DNA from: JAATGI01 sp050729815 | Lineage (GTDB): Bacteria; Pseudomonadota; Alphaproteobacteria; ATCC43930; CGMCC-115725 | Length of the DNA stretch: 64,000 bases | Direction of reading: 5' to 3' | Assembly (NCBI GenBank): GCA_050729815.1 | Contig: JBOHLV010000102.1 | Location: 1-64,000 of the forward strand | Shown: one piece after another, positions 24,438 through 32,172 of the stretch | Layout: each line of letters starts with the position of its first letter | Position numbering within the stretch: position 1 is the first letter of the stretch | Notes under the pieces: model-generated | Told to the model about the DNA's origin: nothing | The model's input: only the letters and a program-made list of their open reading frames with translations | Database searches by the model: none | Made by a program: the position numbers and the translations under genes

Positions 24438-25969
24438 AGGAAGCTCTCGATCGTCTGAACGGCGCCGTCCAGCGCGATGCCATCGGCATCGGCGAGCGCC
24501 GCCTCGCGCAGGCGCCGCACCCAATCCGCGGCGTCGGCACGCCCGTCGAGCCGCCGCGCCATCGCCATCACGGTGGCGAATTTGGTCGCGCCGCTGGCAT
24601 GGGTGTCGGAATAGCCTTTGACGAGGCGGTGCAGTTCAAGGATTTCGATCGCGAGGGCGCGGTCGTGTCCGGCGGCGTCACGCGCCGCGGCGAGCCAGGC
24701 GTCGCGATGCGCCAATTCACGCCTATGACGCAGCGTCCAGCGGCGATAGCCCCGCATCCCGGCAAGAAGGTAGAGGACGAGATACCAATGCAGCTTTCCC
24801 GTCTCGACCCGGCGGCCATGATTGACGAGACGTTCGAGCGCCCGGTAGAGCCAGGGCAGGCGTTCGATCGCGCGGCCGATGAATGCCGGCATCAAGCCGC
24901 AGATCTCCGCCATGCCGGGGTGCATGTATTCGGTGGTATAGACGATCTGGTCGCTGCGCAGGCCGACCTCGCGCGCGACCCGGTCGAAGCGGCTCGCGCG
25001 GGTCTTCAAATCGGCGACGCGGATGACATCGTCATAGGCCATGGCGCGGGCGATGTTCTTTGCCGCGGCGCGGATCAGGGCATGGTCAGGGTCAGCGTCG
25101 AGCACGGCGAACGGCTCGACGAGATCGAGATAGTCGGCGCCATAGGCGACATCCTGAAAATCGACGACGCGGCGAAGCCCCGCCGCGACCACGCCATGGA
25201 CAGGCTCGGGCAATTTCCGCGCCCGATCGACAAGCGCATCGAATCGCGCATCGCCGACCGGCTCAAGCGCGGGATAAAGCTTGCTGTCGGCCGGGTCCGG
25301 CGGCGGTACCGGCGCGGTATCGCCCACCGCGTCGCAGCCTTGGGCAAAGGCGCGCAGGCTGGCCGTGACGCCGACCCCGCCGGCGCGGATCGTGTCTTCG
25401 AAATCGGCGCGCGAAAACGGCAAGGCGCCTGACCCGGCGAGGGCGCCGAACAGCACCGCCGAGATATGGCTCTCGCTCGCCTCGGCGATCGCCGCCATGT
25501 CGAAGGCGATGAAGCGTTTCGCCGCCCGCTCCGCCGCGGCATAGACATCGCGTGCCGCGCCGGCGCCGTCACCCGGCACGATCTTTTCGGCGACGGCATA
25601 GGCGCGGTGCGATGACGCGATGAGGGTCGTGCGGTCGGGCGTGACGAGGCCGCGCGTGATCGCCCGTCCGGCCTCCATCAGTTCGGCGCCGATGACGATA
25701 TCGACTTCGCCCGGCGCCGGCATCAGCGACAGCACCGGCCGCCGCGCCGAGCCGTCCGGTTCCAAGGCCTCGACATAATAGAGCGTGGCGCCGGTGCGCT
25801 GCGCCACGCCGGGCACCGAGGTCGATTGCGCGAGATAGGTATGGCGCTCGAACAGCGCCAAGAGCCAGTCGACCAGCACGCCGCCGCCTTGTCCGCCCAT
25901 CGCCAGCACCGCGATGGCGAGCGGCCGGCGGGTATCGAGGTGGGTTTCGGCCTGGGTCAGCGTGTCCAT
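24434..25969 (-). CDS. IorB-like indolepyruvate/2-oxoacid oxidoreductase beta subunit
   Basis: A 511-residue protein. The N-terminal gamma-type domain of 2-oxoacid:ferredoxin oxidoreductases is seen in AVLAMGGQGGGVLVDWL (about 19-35) and SVPGVAQRTGATLYYVE. The long C-terminal helical extension (from about residue 230) is typical of the aerobic long IorB form. With the upstream alpha subunit it would decarboxylate a 2-oxo acid to an acyl-CoA. It overlaps the Rieske alpha start (GTGA) and lies three bases after the alpha-subunit gene. Confidence 0.85.
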   Translation of the reverse strand: MDTLTQAETHLDTRRPLAIAVLAMGGQGGGVLVDWLLALFERHTYLAQSTSVPGVAQRTGATLYYVEALEPDGSARRPVLSLMPAPGEVDIVIGAELMEAGRAITRGLVTPDRTTLIASSHRAYAVAEKIVPGDGAGAARDVYAAAERAAKRFIAFDMAAIAEASESHISAVLFGALAGSGALPFSRADFEDTIRAGGVGVTASLRAFAQGCDAVGDTAPVPPPDPADSKLYPALEPVGDARFDALVDRARKLPEPVHGVVAAGLRRVVDFQDVAYGADYLDLVEPFAVLDADPDHALIRAAAKNIARAMAYDDVIRVADLKTRASRFDRVAREVGLRSDQIVYTTEYMHPGMAEICGLMPAFIGRAIERLPWLYRALERLVNHGRRVETGKLHWYLVLYLLAGMRGYRRWTLRHRRELAHRDAWLAAARDAAGHDRALAIEILELHRLVKGYSDTHASGATKFATVMAMARRLDGRADAADWVRRLREAALADADGIALDGAVQTIESFL

Positions 25970-25972
25970 GAG

Positions 25973-28123
25973 TCAGGCGAAGGAGATCCTGCGCCGCTCC
26001 CGGCGGCGCTGGAGCGCGGCGATCATTCGGGTCCGATACCGCGCCATAACGCGATCGAGCCGGCTCGGATTGTGGATAATGTCGGCGCGATAGAAGGAGG
26101 GGCAGAGCGCCGCCGCCTCCGCCACCTCGCCGCAATTGCCGCAGCCGACGCAAGATTGGTCGATCGCCGCCACCGGCTCGTCCTTCAAGGGGTCGCTCGT
26201 GTGCTTTACCGACAGCGACGGGCAGCCCGACAAGCGGATGCAGGCATGGTCGCCGGTACAGACATCCTCATCGACGCCGAAGCGCTGGCGCACCATGCGC
26301 TTGCCCTCTTTTACCGCCTTCTGGAACAACGGCTTCACCCGGCGCTGCTTGTTGAGCATACATTCCGAGGAGGCGACGATCACCTTCGGCCCGTCGCTCT
26401 TGTCGGTCAGCGCCTTCTTCAAGGTGTCGCGCATCTTCGCAACATCATAGGTGCGATCGATCTGGCGCACCCATTTGGCGCCGACGCCTTGGACCGCCTT
26501 CGCGATCGGGTGGAGGGTCGAGCGCGACCGGTTGGCCGCGCGGGACGACGGGATGTCCTGCCCGCCGGTCGCCGCCGAATAGAAATTGTCGACGACGAGC
26601 ACGACGCCGTCATTCTTGTTGAAGACGGCATTGCCGATGCCGGAGGTAAGGCCGTTATGCCAGAAGCCGCCATCGCCCATCATTGCGATCGCGCGCTTGC
26701 CCTCTTTCACATTGAAGGCGGAGGCGGAAGCGGGGCCGAGGCCATAGCCCATCGTCGTCGCGCCGATATTGAAGGGCGGCAGGATGGAGAACAGATGACA
26801 GCCGATATCGGCGGCGATGTGATGGGGGCCGAGTTCGCGCTCGACCAGCTTCATTGCGGCGAAGATCGGCCGCTCCGGGCAGCCGATGCAGAATCCCGGC
26901 GGCCGTGCCGGCACCGCTTTTGCCAAGGCCTTGCGATGCGCGTCATCGAGCGCGGGCGGCGCGTTGGGCGCGCGGATCGCCGGTGCCAGCGCGTCCGCGG
27001 CAAAGCGCCGGGCGAAGGCGCCAACGCCCGACGCCATCACCGCGGCGGTATATTCCCCCGCCATCGGCAGCATGCCCTTGCCGAAGATTTGAGTCTGCAA
27101 ATCGGCCCGGCGCAGGATCTTGTGCAGCGCCTCTTCGATGAAATCGGGCTGACCTTCCTCGACCATCAGCACCGCCTTCTTGCCGGCGCAGAATTCCGCC
27201 ACCTCCTCCGGCACCAGGGGATAGGTGACGTTGAGGACATAGAGCGGCACGCGGCTCGCGCCCCAGATATCGGCAAGACCCAAACCCTGAAGCGCGCGCA
27301 GCACGCCGTTATACATGCCGCCTTGGAGGATGATGCCGATCTCGGACAGATCGCCCGGCACGATCTCGTTGAGCCGGTGCTCCTTGATGAATTTGACCGC
27401 GGCGGGCCAGCGTTGCTCGACCTTCTCCTGCTCATGAAGGTAGGAGGCGGGCGGCAGCACGACGCGGTTGGTGTCGCGCCGCGGCGCGGCGAGCGCGTCC
27501 TTCACCGTGAATGAGGGCGGCCGGTTGTTTTTGGCGGGAAAGCTGCCGGTGACGTGGCAGGCGCGGATACGCACCTCCAGCATGACCGGCGTGTGGGAGG
27601 CCTCCGACAGTTCGAACCCCGCCTCGACCGCGCGCACGATGCTGGGCAGATCGGGCTTCGGGTCGAGCAGCCAGATCTGCGACTTCATCGCGAAGGCATG
27701 GCTGCGCTCCTGCATGATCGAGGAGCCTTCGCCGTAATCCTCGCCGATGATGACGAGGGCGCCGCCGGTGACGCCGCCCGAGGCGAGATTGGCGAGCGCG
27801 TCCGCCGCGACATTGATGCCGACCGGCGCCTTGAAGGTGACGGCGCCGCGGATCGGATAATTGACCGAGGCGGCGAGGGTCGCCGCGGCCGCGGCTTCGT
27901 TGGCGCTGGTCTCGAAATGAACGCCGAGCTCGGCCAGGATGTCCTGCGCGTCGGCAAGCACGTCCATCAGATGCGAGATCGGCGCGCCCTGATAGCCGGC
28001 GACATAGCCGACCCCGGATTGCAGAAGTGCCTTGGTGATCGCGAGAATGCCCTCGCCACGGAATTCCGCGCCGTCGCCGAGCCGTAAATCCTGTACTTCC
28101 CGCGCGAAGGATCGCTCCGCCAT
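25973..28123 (-). CDS. IorA-like 2-oxoacid:acceptor oxidoreductase alpha subunit (TPP, Fe-S)
   Basis: A 716-residue enzyme. The N-terminal pyruvate-ferredoxin-type domain contains GYQGAPISHLMDVL. A TPP domain has CIGCPERPIFAAM and MMGDGGFWHNG with DNFYSAATGGQD (Mg/TPP-binding). The C-terminal bis-[4Fe-4S] region carries CTGDHACIRLSGCPS and CVGCGNCGEVAEAAALCPS. The family oxidatively decarboxylates aryl-pyruvates. Phenylglyoxylate oxidoreductase is a more distant relative acting on aryl-glyoxylates. It is the first gene of the operon, read from a promoter in 28124-28306. In context, conversion of isatinate to 2-aminobenzoyl-CoA is an attractive but unproven role. Confidence 0.88.
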   Translation of the reverse strand: MAERSFAREVQDLRLGDGAEFRGEGILAITKALLQSGVGYVAGYQGAPISHLMDVLADAQDILAELGVHFETSANEAAAAATLAASVNYPIRGAVTFKAPVGINVAADALANLASGGVTGGALVIIGEDYGEGSSIMQERSHAFAMKSQIWLLDPKPDLPSIVRAVEAGFELSEASHTPVMLEVRIRACHVTGSFPAKNNRPPSFTVKDALAAPRRDTNRVVLPPASYLHEQEKVEQRWPAAVKFIKEHRLNEIVPGDLSEIGIILQGGMYNGVLRALQGLGLADIWGASRVPLYVLNVTYPLVPEEVAEFCAGKKAVLMVEEGQPDFIEEALHKILRRADLQTQIFGKGMLPMAGEYTAAVMASGVGAFARRFAADALAPAIRAPNAPPALDDAHRKALAKAVPARPPGFCIGCPERPIFAAMKLVERELGPHHIAADIGCHLFSILPPFNIGATTMGYGLGPASASAFNVKEGKRAIAMMGDGGFWHNGLTSGIGNAVFNKNDGVVLVVDNFYSAATGGQDIPSSRAANRSRSTLHPIAKAVQGVGAKWVRQIDRTYDVAKMRDTLKKALTDKSDGPKVIVASSECMLNKQRRVKPLFQKAVKEGKRMVRQRFGVDEDVCTGDHACIRLSGCPSLSVKHTSDPLKDEPVAAIDQSCVGCGNCGEVAEAAALCPSFYRADIIHNPSRLDRVMARYRTRMIAALQRRRERRRISFA

Positions 28124-28157
28124 GCCTCAGCTCTCCGCCGCCCCTATCGCGCGAGAT

Positions 28158-28186
28158 AGTTAAGGTCTAAAGCGATTCGCTGTCAA
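28158..28186 (-). promoter_or_regulatory. Candidate promoter of the 28123-15005 catabolic operon
   Basis: On the minus strand a perfect TTGACA (28181-28186) is followed after 17 bases by TTAACT (28158-28163), a weak -10. The spacer contains CTTTAGA, which resembles the motif at 28266-28282 and 42958-42972. It lies about 35 bases upstream of the IorA-like start. Confidence 0.4.
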
Positions 28187-28265
28187 TCAAGAGAGGGCGG
28201 CAAGATAAGGACGGGGCGCACCCACCCGCGTCAAACCGCCATCCTTGACTCGGGCTTTGGCAAAA

Positions 28266-28282
28266 TTTTAGATTTGAAATAA
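28266..28282 (+). promoter_or_regulatory. Candidate operator TTTTAGATTTGAAATAA
   Basis: This AT-rich box lies in the 183-base divergent region between the IorA-like and racemase-like genes. It matches TTTAGATATAAAATG on the minus strand in front of the 2-aminobenzoyl-CoA operon (42958-42972) at most positions. A shared site for the MarR regulator at 39379-39876 is possible. Confidence 0.35.
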
Positions 28283-28306
28283 CCCGGCGCGGGGTGGGGC
28301 GGACCG

Positions 28307-29095
28307 ATGCGGATTTTGTGGCAGAGTTTTATCGATCCGGCGGGGAACGCCGCCTATTTCGAGCGCCTCAACGCCTACCTTAACGACATTGCGGCGCCGG
28401 ACATGACGATCGATACCGTGGGGATGTCGCCACCCGACCGCGATTTTGGACGCTTGAGCGAATTTCGCTGCGCGATTCTGGCGGTGGACAATGCCATCGG
28501 TGCCGAGAAGGACGGCTATGACGCGTTCGTTCTCGGCCATTTCCAGGACCCGGGTCTTTATGAGGTGCGCGCGGCGGTGCATATGCCGGTCATCGGTACC
28601 GGCGAGGCCTCGCTCTTCGCCGCGGCGCAACTCGGCCGCCGCATCGGCCTCGTCTCGATCGATCCGGTATTCGAGGTCTGGCATCTGGAACAGGCCGAGC
28701 GCTATGGCCTTGGCGGCCGCGTCGTCGGGGTCTCCGGACTCGGCGCGGTGCCGGCGGATTTCGCTGCGGCCTTCGGCGGTGACGATGCGGCCTATAGGCG
28801 GATGCGGGCCTGGTTCATCGATTGCGCCCGGCCGCTTATCGACAAAGGCGCTGATGTCGTGATCCCTGCGGGGGTGCTGCCGGGCCTGCTTTTGGCGCGC
28901 GAGCGCGGGTTCAAGATCGGCCATGCGCCGGTCGTCAATTGCGCCGCGGTCGCACTCAAGGCCGCCGAGATGTGGGTGGCGCTCCATCGCCTCGACGGGA
29001 TCGAGCCGAGCCGCGGTCCGAGCTTCGCGCTGGCACCCCCGCGCGCGGTCGCGGATTTCCGGCAACTGGTGGCAGAGGGCCGCCGCGATGGTTGA
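28307..29095 (+). CDS. Asp/Glu (hydantoin) racemase-family protein lacking both catalytic cysteines
   Basis: A 262-residue protein with the Asp/Glu/hydantoin racemase fold. The first catalytic Cys position reads VLGHFQDPGL (His78 in place of Cys), and the second reads GADVVIPAGVLPG (Ala188-Gly189 in place of Gly-Cys). The rest of the pattern is well kept (PVIGTGEASLFAA, GRRIGLVSI). Classical two-base racemisation should therefore not occur. Members of this Cys-less subgroup seem to recur as a family, so it may have another activity. It is divergent from the big catabolic operon and converges on an alpha/beta hydrolase gene with two bases between their ends. Confidence 0.75.
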   Translation: MRILWQSFIDPAGNAAYFERLNAYLNDIAAPDMTIDTVGMSPPDRDFGRLSEFRCAILAVDNAIGAEKDGYDAFVLGHFQDPGLYEVRAAVHMPVIGTGEASLFAAAQLGRRIGLVSIDPVFEVWHLEQAERYGLGGRVVGVSGLGAVPADFAAAFGGDDAAYRRMRAWFIDCARPLIDKGADVVIPAGVLPGLLLARERGFKIGHAPVVNCAAVALKAAEMWVALHRLDGIEPSRGPSFALAPPRAVADFRQLVAEGRRDG

Positions 29096-29096
29096 T

Positions 29097-29903
29097 TCAA
29101 TAGCGGCAAGCGGCGAGGAAATCGCGCACCGCGGCGGTGAATGCCGCCGGCATCTGGTCGGGCAGCGGCACCATGCCGTCTTCGATCTCGATGAGCGTGC
29201 TGCCGGCGATCGCGGCGGCGACGTTCCGCGCATTGGGATAGGCATGGGGATCGGCGGTCGGCGCGATCACCAGGGTCGGGCAGGAAATGAGCGGCAAGCG
29301 CCGGTCGATGGCATAGCGGGCGACGGCACGATGCCCCTCGGCGGCACGCGGCCCGGCTTTCAAGGCATCGAGGATGAAGCGCTCGAGCAGGTCGATCCGC
29401 CCCGGCGGATAAAACGCCTGGCGCAGCGCCCACAGCTCCATGAGGTGCCGGCCGTCGCCGCGCGACACGGCGTCGTCGATAGTGTGGCCCGCTGGCGCCG
29501 CCGCGCGCCGGGCGGCATCATTGTAAGGGCAGGCGGAGAGGATGAGGGCAGCGACACGGTCGGGACAGGCGGCGGCGAGTTCGGCCGCGATGGCGGCGCC
29601 GGTGTGATGGCCGACCACGGCCGCCCGCGCGATGCCAAGTGCGTCGAGGAGCTGCCGCGCCGCGTCCGCCCAGGCTTCGATCGAAGCCTCGCCCTCCGCC
29701 AGCGGATCCGAATCGCCATAGCCCGCGGTATCCATGGCGATCGCGCAATAGTGCTCGCCGAGCAGCGGCAGTACCTCGCGAAACTCATCCCAGGAGCGCG
29801 GGGTCTGGTGCAACAGCAACACCGGCGCGCCGGTGCCGCAGAGGGCGATGTGGATCCGGGCCGAGGCAACGGAGATGAAGGAACGCTCGACCGCCAGTGT
29901 CAT
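29097..29903 (-). CDS. Alpha/beta-fold hydrolase with His at the nucleophile position
   Basis: A 268-residue alpha/beta-hydrolase-fold protein. The fold is clear (PVLLLHQTPRSWDEF, AMDTAGYGDSD). The nucleophile elbow reads G98-H-H100-T-G102, with His where Ser/Asp/Cys is expected. The catalytic-His segment reads EDGMVPLPDQMP, without an obvious His. The acidic position (TADPHAYPNA) remains. It may be non-hydrolytic, or act on a ring or C-C bond as some unusual members do. It starts 49 bases from the divergent transporter operon, which suggests a link with the imported substrate. Confidence 0.75.
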   Translation of the reverse strand: MTLAVERSFISVASARIHIALCGTGAPVLLLHQTPRSWDEFREVLPLLGEHYCAIAMDTAGYGDSDPLAEGEASIEAWADAARQLLDALGIARAAVVGHHTGAAIAAELAAACPDRVAALILSACPYNDAARRAAAPAGHTIDDAVSRGDGRHLMELWALRQAFYPPGRIDLLERFILDALKAGPRAAEGHRAVARYAIDRRLPLISCPTLVIAPTADPHAYPNARNVAAAIAGSTLIEIEDGMVPLPDQMPAAFTAAVRDFLAACRY

Positions 29904-29952
29904 TTCGTTTCGGTACTACGCATAACGACAGGCAACAAGTAGGGAGTGGACA

Positions 29953-31101
29953 ATGAGACATCATCTCTTTCGCGCGGCAATCATGGTGGCGGGCGTCGTG
30001 CTCGTCGCCGGAACTGCCCGGGCCCACATCACCGTCGGCTTCGTCACGTCGCTCTCCGGATCGGGGGCATCGATCGGCGTGCCTTACAGTAAGGGCATGG
30101 ACGCGGCCTATGAATATGCGAGCAGCGTCGACGGCCAGAAGATCAAGCTGATCCGGCTCGATGACGGCACCGATCCGTCGGCGGCGGCGCGCGACGCGCG
30201 CAAGCTGATCGAGCAGGATAAGGTCGACATTCTGATCGGCACCGCGACGACGCCCTCGGCCAGCGCGATGATGGCGGTCGCCAACCAGCTTCACGTGCCG
30301 ATGATCTCGCTGTCCCCGTTGAAGCCGACGCCCGGCGATACGTGGGGCATTTCCATCGTGCAACCGCCGCCGCTGATGATCAGCGTCCCCGTCGCCCGCA
30401 TTGTCCGCGACGGCATCAAGCGCGTTGGCTTCATCGGCTTTTCCGACGCCTGGGGCGATCTCGTCTATCACGGCGTCAAGACCGCGGCCGATGCCGGCAA
30501 GATCAAGCTGGTTGCCGCCGAACGCTATTCCCGCACCGACACGTCCGTCACCGGCCAGGCGTTGCGGATCTTCTCCGCCCATCCCGGCGCGGTGATGATC
30601 GGCGGTTCCGGGACGCAGGCGGCGCTGCCGATCCTGGCGCTGGCCCAGCTCGGCTATAAGGGTAAGTTCTTCGGCACCCCGGCGCTGCTGAATTCCAGCT
30701 TCATTCGCGTCGGTGGCAAGGCGGCCGAGGGCGTCGTCGTCTCGGCGGGGCCGGTCATCGTGGCGAACCAATTGCCGAACGGCTTCTATGCCAAGAAGAT
30801 CTCGCTCGCCTTCTTCGCCGCCTACAAGAAGGCGACCGGACAGGTCAGCACCAACGCGTTCTCGCCCTATACCTTCGATACCTGGCTGATCTTCCTCGAC
30901 GCGGCGAAGCGCGCCCTTGTCCATGCCAAACCCGGCACTGCCGCGTTCCGGATCGCCTTGAAGAACGCGATCTTCTCGACGAAGGATCTGAAGGGGACCA
31001 ACGGCATCTATAACTGCCATCCGGGCAAGACCTATTGTTCCGATCAGCGCGGCCTCGTGTTGGTGAAGCTGGTGAACGGCAAGTGGCAATACGCGCCGTG
31101 A
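29953..31101 (+). CDS. Branched-chain/aromatic-acid ABC transporter substrate-binding protein
   Basis: A 382-residue periplasmic binding protein of the LivJ type. A signal peptide (HHLFRAAIMVAGVVLVAGTARAH) precedes TVGFVTSLSGSGASIGVPYSKGMDAAYEY and the ligand-contact region IGTATTPSASAMMAVANQLHVPMISLSP. AGGGAG-like purines lie eight bases before the ATG. LIV-type systems in soil bacteria often import aromatic acids. It heads a four-gene operon with livH, livM-G and livF, and its position inside the catabolic region suggests it feeds that pathway. Confidence 0.92.
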   Translation: MRHHLFRAAIMVAGVVLVAGTARAHITVGFVTSLSGSGASIGVPYSKGMDAAYEYASSVDGQKIKLIRLDDGTDPSAAARDARKLIEQDKVDILIGTATTPSASAMMAVANQLHVPMISLSPLKPTPGDTWGISIVQPPPLMISVPVARIVRDGIKRVGFIGFSDAWGDLVYHGVKTAADAGKIKLVAAERYSRTDTSVTGQALRIFSAHPGAVMIGGSGTQAALPILALAQLGYKGKFFGTPALLNSSFIRVGGKAAEGVVVSAGPVIVANQLPNGFYAKKISLAFFAAYKKATGQVSTNAFSPYTFDTWLIFLDAAKRALVHAKPGTAAFRIALKNAIFSTKDLKGTNGIYNCHPGKTYCSDQRGLVLVKLVNGKWQYAP

Positions 31102-31125
31102 TCCGTTGAGGCGAAGGCCGGCCCG

Positions 31126-32172
31126 ATGAATTCGCAGATCGCCGCCATTCTGGCGGTGGATGGGATCGCCACCGGCGCGATCTACATGCTCATCGGGCTG
31201 GGCTTCGTCCTCATCTTCGCGGTGACGCGCGTGATCTTCGTGCCGTTCGGCGATCTCGCGGCGTTCACGGCGCTGACGCTCGCGGCGCTCGAGACGAGGC
31301 AGATTCCGGGCACGGTCGGCCTTGTCGCCGTGCTCGCCGTGATCGCGGTGCTGGCGGAAATCGCGGCGAAGCTGCGGGCGCGCGCCTATCGCCTCATCCC
31401 GCGGGCGATCTTCTTCTATTTCGTGCTGCCGCTGGCGCCGGCGGCGCTCGTCTGGCTGGTGGCCGGCGCGCCGCTGTCGATGGCGGAGCGCATCGGGCTA
31501 GCGATCGCGCTGATCCTGCCGATCGCGCCGCTGCTCGATCGGATCGCCTTCCGGCCGATCGCCGACGGCTCGGTGCTGCTGCTGCTCACGGTCGCCGTGG
31601 TGCTGCATTTTGCGCTGGTCGGGCTGGGGCTGATGTTCTTCGGCCCCCAAGGCGTTCGCACCGAAGCCCTGACCGATGCCAGCTTTAATGTCGCCGGCAT
31701 GGCGGTGAGCGCGCAGACGATTCTCATCGTGATCGCGGCGCTGGTCTTCAGTGGCCTGCTGTTCCTGTTCTTCGAATTCACCGCGATGGGGAAGGCGTTG
31801 CGCGCGACCGCGGTCAACCGCGCCGGGGCGCGGCTCGTCGGCATCCGGCCGGCGACGACCGGAACGATCGCCTATCTACTCGCCTCGCTGCTCGCCGCCA
31901 TTTCCGGCGTGCTGATCGGGTCGGTGACGACAGTGTTCTATGACACCGGCTTCCTCATCGGCCTCAAGGCCTTCGTCGGCGCCATCTTCGGCGCGATGGT
32001 GAGCTATCCGCTCACCGCCCTGGGCACGATCCTGATCGGGCTTCTTGAAAGCTTCGCCTCGTTCTGGAGCAGCGATTTCAAGGAAGTCATCGTGTTCGGA
32101 ATCCTGATCCCGGTCCTGCTATGGCGCTCCCTGAGCTATGGCCATGGCGATGAAGACGATTCCGAGGAATGA
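31126..32172 (+). CDS. livH: LIV-type ABC transporter permease (LivH-like)
   Basis: A 348-residue inner-membrane permease with about eight hydrophobic helices. It begins AAILAVDGIATGAIYMLIGLGFVLIFAVTRV, as LivH proteins do, and contains the coupling-helix signature LRATAVNRAGARLVGI (about 225-240). It pairs with the LivM part of the next protein. It overlaps the next start by four bases (32169-32172). Confidence 0.92.
   Translation: MNSQIAAILAVDGIATGAIYMLIGLGFVLIFAVTRVIFVPFGDLAAFTALTLAALETRQIPGTVGLVAVLAVIAVLAEIAAKLRARAYRLIPRAIFFYFVLPLAPAALVWLVAGAPLSMAERIGLAIALILPIAPLLDRIAFRPIADGSVLLLLTVAVVLHFALVGLGLMFFGPQGVRTEALTDASFNVAGMAVSAQTILIVIAALVFSGLLFLFFEFTAMGKALRATAVNRAGARLVGIRPATTGTIAYLLASLLAAISGVLIGSVTTVFYDTGFLIGLKAFVGAIFGAMVSYPLTALGTILIGLLESFASFWSSDFKEVIVFGILIPVLLWRSLSYGHGDEDDSEE

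Noticed and set aside
29785..31089. 434-residue minus-strand open frame opposite the LIV binding-protein gene
   Set aside because: It is antisense shadow text without recognisable domains; the plus strand has a signal peptide and a LivJ fold.
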